Shown here one piece after another: positions 10,831 to 25,800 of a stretch of 64,000 bases of DNA (position 1 is the first letter of the stretch; each line of letters opens with the position of its first letter). The DNA comes from Bugula neritina (lineage: Eukaryota > Bryozoa > Gymnolaemata > Cheilostomatida > Bugulidae), in NCBI GenBank assembly GCA_964035545.1, contig OZ037767.1, positions 31,226,628 through 31,290,627 on the forward strand, read 5' to 3'. Below the pieces are notes generated by a model. The model saw nothing but the letters and a program-made list of their open reading frames with translations. It had not been told where the DNA came from and did no database searches. The position numbers were made by a program, and so were the translations under genes.

Positions 10831-13800
10831 TTAAGCTGGTAACTTACACGTATATGTAATAACTGAAGGGAGTATTTCACTTACTTTTAGTTCTAGAGTT
10901 GAAGTTAACTGTACAGTGAAATATCTCTGTCTGGAATCCATCGAATGGATATATTGGGGAACTGCGATATCCTCAGAGCTAAAATATAACACAACGTTAT
11001 ACAAGCATACATATAGATAACGAGACATTACAGGCATGCAAGTATAGCAAGTTAACTGCAATGCAAATGTTAGTTATATATGAATGGTGTATAATATCTC
11101 AATAGTATTAACCATTTAGTAAGTTAAACATTTACCTTCAAGAGATGTTTTTGAATTAAAATTACTTACATTATGATCTGGAATAGTACTGCTAATTAGA
11201 AAAATATATTGAGAAACCGAGTAATTTAATGATATATTCTATACTAGTTTTGGTTAGAGTCCTGGCCTACTAAGACGTGCATGTGCTGGGTGGAGAGTTG
11301 TGGCCGGGCTAATGGTGATGCCTGGAAGGGCATTCATTTCCTGTAGTACACGCCCTCAAACCACGCCGCCAGCATAGTTTGAAACTCTGGCTAATAGTCT
11401 GGTTACTAACCCTGGCTATTAGAGATTCTCACAGGAGTAAAGACTCTAAACTAACAGAAGATATTTGATAACTCCCAGACTATAGTCTAATAGCCCAGCC
11501 TTTGACAGAGTGATGTTGTTCTATTAATAGCTCTTACCTGTCTATTCCCATCGAGCATTCTCCGTTTGGACATATAGCTACTTGTACAAGATTAGGTTTC
11601 TTGTCGGCTACGACTTTGTGACGAGAATGGAAGTTTAGAGTGACGGTAAACTGATAGATGCCGGTTTTATCTACTCTGAACTTTCCATCGACACCCAGAT
11701 CTGCTGCAACTCCTCGGAGTAAACTGTACTTGGTGCCAGTCTGCAATACAAAGCTAATATTTTAGTTCTTATGGAATATAAATAACTCAGTTATATACTA
11801 TAAGGGATTAGCTTAAACAATTTTCTAGCTGTTCAACTTTATTGAATTTTTATCTAATGATTAAATCTACGAGCTTGACTGTGCTAAAACAAGCTTTATT
11901 GACTTTAAAATAAAAAAATACAAAATATTATATTTATCTCCTATACCAAAGATAATTACAAATTACAATTACAAAACAAAGATAATTAATAAAAGGTTTA
12001 TTTTGCAAGTGCTACAGGCTAGGTGGTTATTTTTCCCTAGGCAGAAATTGTAATACTGATAAAAATCAGCCACCCCATGATGTATATTTTGTAATTCTGC
12101 CAAAACATGCCGGAATATTCTTAGAGAATATTATTTTAAGAGAGCATTATTAAGTGCACTCAGCTATTATTGCACGTTGCTGCTTACACTATGGAGACTA
12201 AAAGCTATAGTTACCCTGTTGGTGTCTACAATCCATTCTATACATATTAGGTGTGAGTTTTATGTATTGCTGTCGCCAGAATTTAAACTTTCATTGTGTT
12301 TTGCTGCCGGGTGGTGTATACAGGCGACACGAGGGTCAAGGTGATACAAATTAAATCAGTCAGCATGCTGCCTGAGCCCACTTGATGTTATGATTTATAA
12401 TAAATAAGGGAATACAGTATACAAATTTAGCTGAGTATTATGTATTTTGATATACAGCTAATGTGTCTTCTAGAATTTTGATAACCCATTTAAATTGCTG
12501 AACAAGCATTGTATAGGCCACACATGCTGAGTGAGTGGTCATACAAGCGTATCCGTTTCTATCTCACCAAGTGTATATTCCTCAATATTGAGACAGTAAC
12601 AAGCAACCAATCAGTGTGCAGCATTGATCAGCTGACTAAATTTTATTTAATTATCATTTGCTTTCAGTAACGTTGCTTTTATCATTGCCAGTAATTAAAT
12701 AAATTGTAAAAAGTTGAAATCATCACCTACATCAAAACATTAGCAAATAATTTTAGCTTTAAAAACCTACCAGCTGAAAGTTCTCTATAATGGACTGTTT
12801 ATTTGGCATGATGGTGGCTTTAGCCAAGAGCTTAGCAGTGAATGCTAAGGGAGCCCTGTTGACTGTTCGAACTTTATCTTCTACACCCGGGTAGAAAAAG
12901 GATAGCACATCAGTGTCCAGGTTTGTTAAGTCACAGGACGGGCACTGAAACAGAGAATAGTCTGTAATACGCTGTCTGGTTTTAATGGCACTTGCTGCTT
13001 GTTCATGTAGAGACAACTTCTAATATTGCACATTATTCTAATTTGTGTAGCAATCAATAAATTAAGATGCTAACATGTGAAAATGTTTGAGTTTTATATG
13101 TGGTTCTCAAATTGGCTATTTGTTCCTATTAGAATACACTTTTACAGCCTGAAGATGCTAAATTTTGGTTTAATATATGTGAGCATTTATTCCATTTAAA
13201 GTGAAACAAAAAATACTCAACAGAAAATATTACTTTAAGCATTTAGATTTTGTATATTTAGTTTTACCTTCACTGATATTATCTTTCTGGCTTTTTTATT
13301 CGCTGCTTCTTTTATCATTTTCTTGAATTCTCTAGCAATGTCTTCCTTAGTCATGACGGCACCAGGGGGCCCCCTTGGCCCAGCCGGCCCTCTCTACAAA
13401 AGTTCACATAGATTAGTTGTTTATCTTTATGAAAAACAAGAAGATGATTCTCTATAATTTCATCATAGCTGAGCTCCTAATTCCCTAGCAGTTGTACACA
13501 AAACAGCTTTTAAAATTATAGAATTCTTCCTAATAAACATATACATATTTTTGAAGCTTATAATTCCAATTTGACATTTTCCTTGCCCCTTGTTTAGGAA
13601 AAATAGTTTGTGTAAGAGTTAAGGTGGAGGTGAGAGGTTGTGTAAATGGTGATGACATACTTTGGCTCATTCCTCACAACTATTTCTGGATTTTATGACT
13701 CATTTATCACGGAAATAAATATAAACTCAGAACTGAATTTGCATGCAGCATGGAGCTAAGGAAAAGTAAAATGAATGCAGGTGGGTGAGTGCACTTGCTG

Positions 13801-16800
13801 TAAACACGATACAGCAGGTGCTATGTGATTCAGTCACTCATACTTATTATGTTTTTATGATAGGATTAATAAATAATTTATAAATTGTTGCAATCTTTAG
13901 TTGAACCACCATAAGTCTTGAAAAAATCTGTGTTGATTAATTGAGAAATAATATTCTATAACTATTATTCTCTTCCCAAGAGTTGAAGGATTATTATACC
14001 ATGGTCAACAAGATGCATGAGCTAGAATAGCTTCAGGCAAAAAATGATATTTCAAAGGAAGTTTTTATTTCTGTATGCCCAGTTTTTCATCTTAAGAAGT
14101 TGAAGCTCTCTTTGCAAGTCATGGGAAAATATTCTATTTGTGGAGAGCGGTGAATATTTTATGTAAATCTGGTGACTGCTCTACTCAGTTAAATTACAAT
14201 CCCTTTAGCAAGTCACAAGTGTCAATCTCTACAGGCTAACTGTGCTGTGTTGGTCTTACTGCTGGGCTCATTGTGCACACTCCATTGCCATGGTCATAAA
14301 TTATATTCTCACTAAAATTGTGTTTTATCTATTAATAGCCATTGACATGATAGGATCTAGTAATTGTGGAGCCTTTCACAACCTGATTGAAATTCTAAAA
14401 ATTTCACTATCTTGTAGTGGATAAAAATAGCGTGAAATATTTCTAATTATAAAATATAGAAAGGAGCGCCAGATTAGCGTTAAATATTTATTATAATTGC
14501 TGCTATCACGACCTTCATGTGACAACTCCCAGCATACAGTTTTGCATCATTAAAGTTTGAAAATTGCAATAAATCGTCTTATTTCTTCTTAAAACTGACC
14601 AATTCGTAGCCATGTCGCTTATCTGCTACACCCCTTTCCTATTCTATCTGCCTACACCCCTACACATGAAAGGTATTCTCCATAATAATTATGTACATTT
14701 TTATGACTTGTTTAGAATTGGAATGCTGATATTTACAACAAACAAGTTATGTAATGACAAGCATTACCACCCAACATAACCAAACAATATGCATACAACA
14801 ACTTGTACTGTAGAATGTTTTTATTCAATAGCTGCAATCCTGAAGTGTTTTTATAAAATGGGGTGATGCTACACAATGTTACAAATTATCAACTTGCATG
14901 TCAAAGCAAAACTAATATTTGAAATGCAATTTTTGGTGGAGCCACTTAAAATAGTTCAGATGTTGCGCTGAAGAATGCTGCTGTATTTCTTAACCTGACT
15001 ATAGCAAAGCAAAAGATCTACTCTACACTTACACTTAACCTACAGGGTGTTGGTGAAATAACTTACCATTATAATTTTGCCTGAATTAACGGCAAACTTT
15101 TTATTTGATTTCTTCTCGTTGTTTCTTCGTAGAGTGTCCCAGCTGATTTGGGACATCTGTGAGAGAGTATACGGGTCTTTCTGCAATAACAACACAAGTT
15201 TGTATGTTCTCTGCTTTAGCAACTTAGGCTATGCTTGTAGTTTATTTACTCTATGAATATTCATATATTTATTTCTGTTTTATAGCATTGTTTGACATTG
15301 TTTTATATGTTTCTTGTTTTTAATTATAGTCAAGAATATACCGAGATTTTCCATCCCTTTCTTGAAGATGCCCTCAAGTTGTAGCTTTCTGCTTTTTTAA
15401 TGATAGTCAAACTTAGAAGCTAAACTAAATCTGAGAGATCCTAAAATATTTATATTATACTATGCCAATGGGTTTTTAATATTTATTCAATTATTAAACT
15501 CAAAATAGGTGAAAACATTCCTTAATAAAATTTCAGTACTCCATAAGCCTAACATTTGCAATTAATTGCGCATTTATTTTAATTCTCATTGTATTTCAGT
15601 GAGGCTAGGCTGTACATGAGTTTGATTGCTTAAAACTTGACTAAACTGCATGACTGTACTACAATAATTATTATTCAATTAAAATTAAAGTTGATTATAT
15701 TTTAGTTATTAATAATGAAATTTGTAATGAGTATGAAGTGCAAAGTGTTTAGACACACCATACACATACTCATACAACTTGGTGCAAGTGTTGCATCACC
15801 TCATATATTAAAATAATAATCAGTGAAATATTAATGAAAATTAATATAACATCTGCATGAATATATTAATCAGTAGTGGCCATGATATTGCCATCCAAAA
15901 CCTGATTCAGTGTAGTGGTTTAACCAAATAGACTTGGGACCCACTTAACCAAATTTTAACTTAAGCAGAACAGTGGTCATATTTTAGAATGATAATAATA
16001 CAATGATTGATATTATAATACAAAATTAAACATTGTTTCTTTTTATTTCACTTGCTACATTTCAAAACATTTACTGGTTACCATGATATTATAGGTTTTT
16101 ATATACCTTGATTATGCATATCCACATTGTTGTATGACAAAAAAACTAAAGGCATTTAGATCTATAATATATTTAGTTTAAAATGTGTTCTACATTTGCT
16201 GACAATAGGTAACAATAGATCTAGTTGACTTGTAACTCTTTTAGCAGTTTGCCATTATACTGGGCCACTGTATAGCAATTAATTAAATTAATGACAATAA
16301 TTTCCAACTGACATCCTACACTTTAAAACATCTCAACAAAGTGCAAATTATTCTGACCATCATTAAAACTGGGACTTCTGAACATGTGTGTGTAACAACT
16401 ATTGTTGTGTATAATGGATCCTTCAAGTGCTGGCCATAAAGTCTGCATGCAGTCAGTTGGTGCCATTCATTTGATGGATAAGTTGAGAATCGTAACACAC
16501 TTTGCATAACTTCAACACATCAAAACACTCTCAAGTGTGTATTTATGTTTAGTAGACCGCAGCAAACTCGGCCCCAAGTGTCTACACACGACTACAAAGC
16601 TCTTATCGAATAATTTAAACCAAGAAAAAGTGAAACAAATTTCTAGACCACCGAAGTAATTTCCTTTTTCAAGTTGACTGTTACCATAAATCTATGCTTT
16701 GAATACGCAAGTCAATAGATGGGCTGGAGGAAGTCACCAACACTGAATTAATATTACTAGTAGCTGTATTCTACCATCACTTTTCATAACAGAACATTGA

Positions 16801-19800
16801 TCGATTTTAACCAACTATATTTGAAATTATCATTTTATTAGCTAATTAAAAGTATAAGTAGAAAGTTGTATTAAAGTTTACTCATTTCTTATGATATAAT
16901 TAATAATTTTATTATAAAATTGGTTCAAGCTGGTCCAACATTTTTTCTATCTTAATTAAATATTTTCTATACGGCATTACAATGCTGCTGCAGTATCACA
17001 CTTTACTTTTACAATACACACTACGTACTGCTACAATACACACTACTGCTACAACACACACTACTGCTACAATACACACTACTGCTACAATACACACACT
17101 ACTGCTACAATACACACTACTGCTACAATACACACTACTGCTACAAGACACACTACTGCTACAAGACACACTACTGCTACAAGACACACTATTGCTACAA
17201 GACACACTATTGTTACAGCATCACACACTGCTTTTACAACACCTTCTTGCCTCAAAATATTTTGGATAATTTTGAGTAATTAATCTACTTCAGATTTTGA
17301 AATGTTGACAAAGTTGCATTAATCTTCATTCTTTCACTAATTTATCTCAACTGGATGTTTGCAGAGTCCACAAGAGTGTAATGTTTGCCCTTTAATCCTT
17401 TTGTTTTTCCTGCCCTCTTGTGAAACCAAAGCTATTTATAACAGGAATGGATGGTGTAAAAGAGGTGGAGAAATGGGGGCAGTGCTTATGCTACCACTCC
17501 CTCAAATTCGAACTGGGCTTTGTTTCCAAATTGCAAAATAACATTTTGCAATTACATAATATAAGGAATCCATCTTTTTCACACCCTTGTTAGTACTGAC
17601 CCTTGATGTGTAGGTCACATTCTATGGGGATTATTAGTAATGTCAAGGAGGGAACCCCCACCCCCCCCCTGTCTTCACTACTTCATAAGCTCTTGAGCTA
17701 GCAACATCTCAGAGACAGAAATATAATCAAAGTATTATCTAAACTTTAAACTATTATAAGTTTTTACAAACTAGATATTATGGCTTCAAATAGTTTAATA
17801 TGTTCACTGCCATCCATGGTGTCAATTCAGTATTTACTTCAGGCTGAATATAATTAGAAGTTATCTACCATATTGGATACTTTTTAGCGCTGTTGGTTTA
17901 TTTTAAGAATGGCCCCAAGCAGTGTTAACGGAATTAGTAACACAATTATCTTTAGAATTGGTATTTTCTCTGCACATAGCTGGAAGCAGCAATTGAGATG
18001 TTGAATGTCATAGACTGGGGTAGAGACAGCATACAATTAGCACAAATGTTAGAGCTTATAACGTAATTATGCTATGGGCAGAGTGGCGCTGACAAAGCCT
18101 TGTGTCTACACTGACTGGGGATAAGAGAAGCTATGACAGGATATATGACTGTGTAAATTAGTTATTAACACCGAGTGGATTCTAGCATCAAGGGTTATTT
18201 ATGTAATGAATAATTAGATATATTATGTGAATTACTAGGATTTGCTCCCCCCTCCGTCTCTATTTGTCTAGACTTTAGACTGAGTTTTATGTAAATAACT
18301 CTTTAACTCAGTTGAGCTGTCAGGCAGCAGCCTGAACTGCAAGCTCTATACTTAAAATAATCGTATAAATATTCCACAAACTTATTCAACGACAGATATC
18401 GCGATGTTAGTTGCTTGCAATAGTTTTTGTTTAGAACATTGTATGTAAAAACAAAGTTTGTTTAATAAAATTAAAATATCCGTTGCATTTTAAGAGAAAT
18501 AAATTGTTATAAGCTTTAAATAAGTTTTTTCAATGTGTAGCATTTGCATTGCATTAGCTAAATATTTACTTTAACTTTAGCTAAGACCAGTAATGTCATT
18601 CACAGCTCATCCTTAGAATAATGGATACAAGATTAAAACAAGATCATAGAGAGCAGCTGGACTGATGCTTTCAGCACATCTTAAGACGGTTTAGAAAGAC
18701 TTTTTCCAACTGGAAGCATTTAAGGTGACATTTTCAATTAAGATGCTTTGAATAAATCTGAAGAAAATAGTCTCAAATCCCCTCAACTGTGGTTTGTCTA
18801 AGAGATGTGCATTCAACAGGTATTATGTAAACCTATTACCTTCCAATCAATGTAGTTGTAATCTATTAAACCTGGCCAATTTATTAGACTTAATTCCAAA
18901 TAATACTAATTACCATGAGCTTGAAGCTATTTCAATCATAACTCACACCTGTTCGCATAGAACACCTGTGTGCTTTATCTATTCTTTACTACCTTATCCC
19001 ATCTGCTGTGGTGGTTGTGCTCAAAATGTTTTAAATTCTTCTTGAAGCTTTAGTTTTACTTTATAGAGGTGTTTTAATTGGCAATTCACAAAGACTTGAA
19101 TATTGTTTTCATTACAAATAGAATTGAATTACATCCCCTGCTGAATGGATATTTTATTGTTACGCAAAAAAGGGGTGACTTTTAGACTCTAAAAATGCTT
19201 TTAAATGATCATATATGTAAAAACTGTGAAATTTATACTTTTGGTGTCAATTTGCTAAAATAATCAAAATAGTATTTTTGAAACTTCAAAGATGCATTTA
19301 CGAAATAAGCTGCAATTTTGATCAGTTTTACTGAATATAAAATGGTTCAATTTAATGCCACATCCTTATTGCACTTACGGTTGTTAACTATAAGGATATA
19401 TTCCTACAATATGTACTGCCAACTATGATCACTTAAGTCCGCAGTTAATCATAAGCTTTCCAATGACAAAGCGTGAAATGGCAGGACATCTTAAACATGT
19501 TCAGAGTTTACCAACTTTTCTCTCGCATATTCTTATAAGAAACTTCAAACAACTTTGGTAGTCTGTTTTGTTATTCACATAAAAGTCCCAAATATTGGCA
19601 GACAAAGTACTTACTGGTAAAAGAGGAAGATCGACATCTTCGTCAACCTGGTTGTTGTATATATCATTTTGAGGCATATCCAATAAAGAGTTCATTGGTG
19701 TAGCAGACGTACTATCCTCTTTGGTAGTTTGCACTGTCGTTTTTGAGTCATGTTTTGCTGTTGTGCCAGAGCTAACCGTGTTTAGTTTATATACCAGAAT

Positions 19801-19842
19801 ACATAATAAAGTAACCAAGTATTGGTGTGATGTCCATTCCAT
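10831..19842 (-). CDS. Secreted protein with short collagen stretch and C1q/TNF-like domain (adipolin/erythroferrone-like)
   Basis: Six exons: 19842-19615, 15180-15067, 13393-13268, 12944-12771, 11740-11538 and 10978-10831. All junctions are phase 0 except the last (phase 2), giving about 330 residues. Exon 1 encodes a signal peptide (HQYLVTLLCILVYKL) and a Thr/Ser-rich acidic segment. Exon 3 starts with four Gly-X-Y triplets (GPAGPRGPPGAV) followed by a charged helix. Exons 4-6 form the C-terminal domain: APLAFTAKLL, then TGTKYSLLRG, then DGKFRVDKTGIYQFTVTL and VAICPNGECS. The order AF..L, GT.YSL, G.F.V..TGIYQF, then a C-x4-C pair matches adipolin (C1QTNF12) and erythroferrone better than classical C1q proteins. 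Those are secreted hormones in vertebrates; function here is unknown. Intron 1 is 4.4 kb. The N-terminal half shows no clear similarity, so the family call is moderate. Confidence 0.6.
15181..19614. other. Large intron 1 of the adipolin-like gene
   Basis: This 4.4 kb is AT-rich and shows no convincing exon on either strand. At 17000-17225 it carries a minisatellite of about 15-17 bp (core ctactgctacaatacaca). C-rich tracts occur near 17650. A small missed exon cannot be excluded. Confidence 0.55.
17000..17225. repeat. 15-17-bp minisatellite
   Basis: About thirteen units of core actactgctacaatacac, with a variant acaagacacactactgct. It lies deep in intron 1 of the adipolin-like gene, far from any splice site. 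Confidence 0.88.
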
Positions 19843-22800
19843 AGTTAGATATGTTAGTATAAGTTCCTTGAAGCAGACTCTGAAAGTAGAAATGGTAGGA
19901 TCGCTCTCCGATAAAAGATTATGTTACAAGCAGTCGAACCGAGACTGGTATCGAAAGTGTATTCTCTCTAAATTTAAGTTGATATTCAAAGCAATTAATA
20001 TTACAATGTGCAAAGATGCATTGCTAAAGCTGGCTTATATACAGGAGAGATTAGCCAATCACGTGTGAGCATGAAATGACACTTGGAGTGTAAACAAAAG
20101 CCGTTACAAAGGAGGGATAATTGTTACATTTACTCGTTACGTAGACCCAGTCACCAAAATAGATTTTTCCAAAAGTATAGTGTATTTAAAAAACCGTTAT
20201 TTAGATTTATGTAATTTCTGCTGCAGCAACTTTATTTGCTACTGTTTTGGGTTACATAGTTATTACCTTTATAACGTAATGTAATTATTATATTATATTG
20301 ATTGTGTGCGCTGTGTGTGTGCAGCCTGTGTAATATTATAATGCGATTTAATTTTGATTATATTATAGTATATGCATATTATATTAATAAATTATCAAAG
20401 AAATTGACTGTTTGATTATCTCAATTTTTAAAGTGGTCCATTTTCACGGCTCATCTATTGCTATGCCAAATGTGAAATTGTGAGGAGAGACTAAGAGGTA
20501 GAGGAAGGCAGACTTGAGGAGGAGACAGAAAGGTGGCTAATGAAAAGCGGGCACCATGACAATGTACTATATTAGCATGATTTGAGAGTCTGCCTGACAA
20601 CTAGCTACTGCTCCGTGGGATTATCTGATCCCAGAGTGGGACAATGGCTCATTTATCAATCAGAGAATAGACTGTGAGACTGCAAGGCAAATTAGGTACG
20701 TAGAGTTATCACAGTGACATCAAAACTACATAATGTGTATGTGTAGCTGGCTAGTGCAGCTAATCTAGCAAATTCATCATAGTTGCCACTTTATCACTTC
20801 TAGTTTACCGCCAATACCAAACCCGCTCCCTAATTTCAGAGTTTGAGTATAAATTAAAGTGGTGTAGTTTCATGAGAAACTCTCAATCTGTTGAATTAAA
20901 CTCAATCTCTGAAATCATTATGTCATTATAGCTAGTATCTATTTGCTAATGTTATGCACGTGATGAAAATCTTAACTTTGGTTTTGAATAAACAAGTTTT
21001 GCAATTCAAATTTTATTTATTTCAAAGTTTCTGCCACAGTTTTAAAATTTTTCCCATTGATTTGCTGATAGATGTGTTTTTGTAAACATACTTGTTGAAT
21101 AAAATCGTTTTTAGACAACAAATTAAATAATTCTAAAAGTTTTGCAAGTTGTAAAACACTTCTAGTTTCTCAAAAGACAGTGGGCCAGCTCAGCTAACAT
21201 TGGCAGGGCCAGTTTAACTAACACTGGCCGGGCTAATCCAGCCAACACTTACCAGGCTCTCTCAGACCACCAAAAATGCTCAAAAATAAATTAACTATAC
21301 GTTTTTATATTTAGCGGCACAAAGCCTACATATAGCAAGTATCCTATCACAAGCAAGCCATACCAATGGCCCAGCCAGTTATTGAATATACTCACTAGCC
21401 AGGAGAGGCTCAGGTTTTACGCAATAGTCATTAGCAAGTGCAAGACAAGAAATAACACGGTGTAAACAGACGATGGTGTGGTCATAACAAACAAAGTGCC
21501 AGCTTCTTTTCATAAGTAGAGTTAACATTTAAATTATGTGGTTGATAGAAAAAGGTGGCGGCCTAAGAAGTTTTACAATGTTTACAATTAATTAACACTC
21601 GGGTGGTGCTAAAGTATCAATATATCTTGTAATGAGATGCTAAGTGTAGCCAGCAGTGTTTAACAAAGGTCAGTTTTCACATTGGAATAGTAGTCAAAAG
21701 GAGCCTCATGAGATACGCCTGTAGACCAGTAGGCGGTAATGTTTAAATATTGTTTATTGGATTTGAAAGAAGGTGTAGTCTGAGCACTGTAGCTAGCAGG
21801 GAGACTTTGCTATGTCTGCATCAGACTTCTTCATATAAAATGAACTTTTTATACTATTTTGAAATATAAAATAGTGTTTTTGAAATACCATATAACGTTA
21901 AATTAAAGGAAAATATAAACATAGTTATCAGTTTTTATAGGAAATTTAGCAAAACAGTTTTATAGAAGAGATGTCATATTTTTAGATTTCTGAAATATTT
22001 TTGTGTATCACTTTTTCTGTGACCGGAATATTGAGTTAGGGTTGCATGATTTTGATTACCTTATTTGAACTTGTTATAGACTCAAAAACCTTTAAGCTAC
22101 ATTATAGTAAAACTGCAGAAAATGGCATTGTGTATGCACATCTGTAAAACTAAATGCAGCAAAAGATGTGAAATAATTCTTTATATACAGGGCAATCTTA
22201 CAGTCCGCATTATAAATATTGCTTTAAGATACGACTAATTTTTGTTTTTGATTTGGGAATTTTGTTAATGCAAAAAGGTTTTCTTGTGAATAAAAGTTTA
22301 TGAAAATGTGAAATACTGCTTTTTGCTGTGTTATATAACTAATATATAACAGCATAGGCAACATATTCATGTAATATGCTATATATATATAAGTCATAGA
22401 AGATTAAAAGCTCTTGCATGTATGTGAAAAATTAATCTAAGCTTAAGATTTTACAGGAAGGCTTAAGCAAGTATTGTTTTTGCAAATTCAAACTTCTCCC
22501 GTAACCAGATATGTTTATTTAGTGGCTAAAAGCACATGTGGAAAAATGTCATTCAAAAATTTATGCTGTGCAATTATAATTGACAACCTCAAGCGCATTC
22601 CTTCGAATGAATGGAAGGTACAAGTATGAATTAACAAAATGGAATAATATTTTTATAATCATGCCCAACCATTTCAATTTATGCATTCATATATATGCAC
22701 AGTATGTGCGACAATAGAGAATAAAATTGAATAAGACAATATAATATTAAATAGTATAACTGATCAATGATTATGTTGTTACACCTGCATGGAGAATATA

Positions 22801-25800
22801 ATAAACCAAGTATAGTAGAAAGCGTGTGAAATTCTATATCCTCAAGACCTCTGGGGTAGGCAATATTTTGAATAGAATGAAAATCTGAGCAAGTCAGCTT
22901 TGAACAATGATTGGCAGTTATTGTGGAAGTTTAGGGCAGCAAATAGTTGATATTGTAAGTTGTATAGTATAGTATAGTATAGCTGCATACAGTTTTTAGT
23001 TGAACTACAAACCAAATTTAGAAAAGCTTTGATTTTCTAAAATATAACACTTTTGAAAAGTATATTTTAGCCCTGACTTTGCCGAATATTATATGTTAGC
23101 AAAACTACGTGCCCAAAAGCTGCTCAGAAGATCGCTCAGTCACGTGACTAATAACATAACATAATAGCACGTTAAGAGAATAGCTTATTCTATAAATAGT
23201 AGCAGTTAGATAATAGTTAACTGTCACAAGAAGTACAATACTACTAAAGCACACACACAGAGTATAAATCAGCATATTACCAATTAGTATCAGTTTGTAA
23301 ACTGTAGATAAGAATGAAAAATTTGCAATATGGAAATGATTTAAATGCAAGCATAGATTAAATGATATTGTAAAAATTCCAACTCTATTATGAGGAGATA
23401 ACTCAGAATAACTAAAGAAAAATAGGTAAAATGATAGCAAATAGAAACAAGCTTTCATACCAAATACATAAATTAAGGTCAATTATTTACCTTAACATCA
23501 ACATTTATTGAATAAAACATCAACAAAGTGTATTATTTTGTGTAAATCCTATTTTTATTCTAGAGATTCTTTCTTAAGAACGTTGCTAATGCGGTGAGCA
23601 CAGTATAAGTACAGTATCTATGCCCACACAACACAGTAAACTATATGTGGTACAACAACCCAAAGGATGTAATGATTTCTCCACTGACTGCAGCAAGGCA
23701 GTGCTTAAAATAACCATTACAGCTGAGTGTGGATTCCTAAGTACTCTGCTTTTACGGTGGTTGTAGAGCAAACAGATTGGCTAATGTAAACGTGACGCTG
23801 AGTTGAGAAGAGTTATAGCAGTATCACATGTGGTGAGCACACTCCCACTCTTAAGTAGCTCTCCCCACCACCGGTTATAGGGTGTTGGCAAGTCACTTGA
23901 GGAAAGCCACATTTACCAACGTGACACTTATAGCAGTAACACTGCAGTGTAAATTTAGATGCTATCTGCTAAGTTTTAAAGTAACAGCTGCAGTATTGTT
24001 TCATTATCAAGTAATAAAATAATAAAATGATCACATGATGTTAGCAATATGTCACATAACATGAGCTACTATAGTTTCTATAATTGTTTTTCTCAATTAT
24101 TGAATCTGAAAGAAGCAAAGAAATAAATAATTTGAAGCACTAAATAAATTGCATACCTAACAAGTACACAATAGCAATATATAATATTATACAAGTATGC
24201 ATTGCGGGTATATTATAGGAGTATATAATCAAAGTATATATGCAAAAATTAATTTACACACCAACTATGCATATAACAATTTAGCAGTTACATGACTTGG
24301 CATACAACTTTTTGTAAAAGTATTGCAGTGTTTGCTTCTGAGTCATCCAGACCTTTGTGTTGGTCTCTCAACAATCATGCAAAATCAAACTAAAATGATA
24401 TTTTGAGTTATTGCAACTTAAGATACTTCAAATAGAGGGACTTTGCTCGCATGTGACACGTTTGTGTTTTCACATGTCAGGAGGTTGTGAAGTAACGACT
24501 TAGAGGCGTGGAGTGCTTAGTTTAGAGTAATTCATCGGTATATATAAATAGCTTCTAGAATTTCACTCTCTGTTGGGTCAATTGTAAAGAGATGACAGGA
24601 TCGCAACAAAAGAATCTCCCCCATAGACTAGCTTTTACTCCTACACAATGCATGATTACCAAAATATCATACTCACAAATTTTGTATCAAATTCCTTTCA
24701 TTTCAACAGAATATTGATAAGTATTGTGAGTAGTATTGTTAATTAGTTAAAGAACTGCATAGTTTCGTATATACCTTTTTGTTATTTAGTAGGGGTGGCC
24801 CAGCATTTTCACTAGATTTGTGACTTTGAGACTTTATGGTTTATTCTAATTTTGTATTATGTTTCATATATGGCAGCAATTTAAGAATAATGTTGCTTTT
24901 TTTAAATTAATGCAATTTAAACAATTTTTACAAAGAATTAATAGTGCCGGTTTTCAAAATTATAGACAAATATTAATTGATTAAATATGATTTCAAGATA
25001 ATTGCTGATATTATCATATGCCCCCCCCCCCCCCCCCCATTAAAATACTCAAGTTGTATAGCTATATAGAAGGAAAACACATTCAATAATTGTAATATTG
25101 CAAAAGAGAAGAAAACACAAATTCTACTTCCAATATATACTATACATTGTGGTCGAAATTTAGAGAACCCAAAAGTTAGAAATTAACCCTTCTGCTATCT
25201 ATTTTTTCGCATTTAATATGTCTACCGCTTATTGGGTGTGTATGTTTATGTTGTTAAAGAGGCTTTTAAAATAGTTCATGCATACAAAAGGCAATAAATA
25301 TTTAAGTGCACCAACTAATATATTTATTTATAGCAAATAATTTGCATTATACATGTAATAATAATGTGTGTGCTGGTTTTTGCTAATAGCCTACATGCAG
25401 TGTTTTAAAAGCTGTTAATTTATAACATATTGCAGTCTGTAATGTACAATAATAAATACAATATAATATATTGTATTTATTATAATATGATGCAATATAA
25501 TGCATGATAATATAATACAATACATAATACAAAACATTATAATATAATGTACAATCTTATAACACATCACAACGTATTACAATTTATAGTTTACAATAAT
25601 ACAATATACAAATTTATTGCTGCTATTATTCAATAAAAATAATTATTTGTTTTAGCAGCTTGATAGATCATGTATCATTGCCTGCAGGAATAAAAAATAA
25701 AATATAATAGAGTTATTTTATAATTAACTCATTACAATTTAGAGATATTGTAAGGTTTTCAGAGTTTAATTTAGGCTACAGGCCCATATAACAATAGAGC

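Noticed and set aside
23105-23482. 125-residue hydrophobic minus-strand open frame
   Set aside because: Rich in Phe/Leu/Tyr/Ser as expected from random AT-rich sequence, no family motif, no splice partners.
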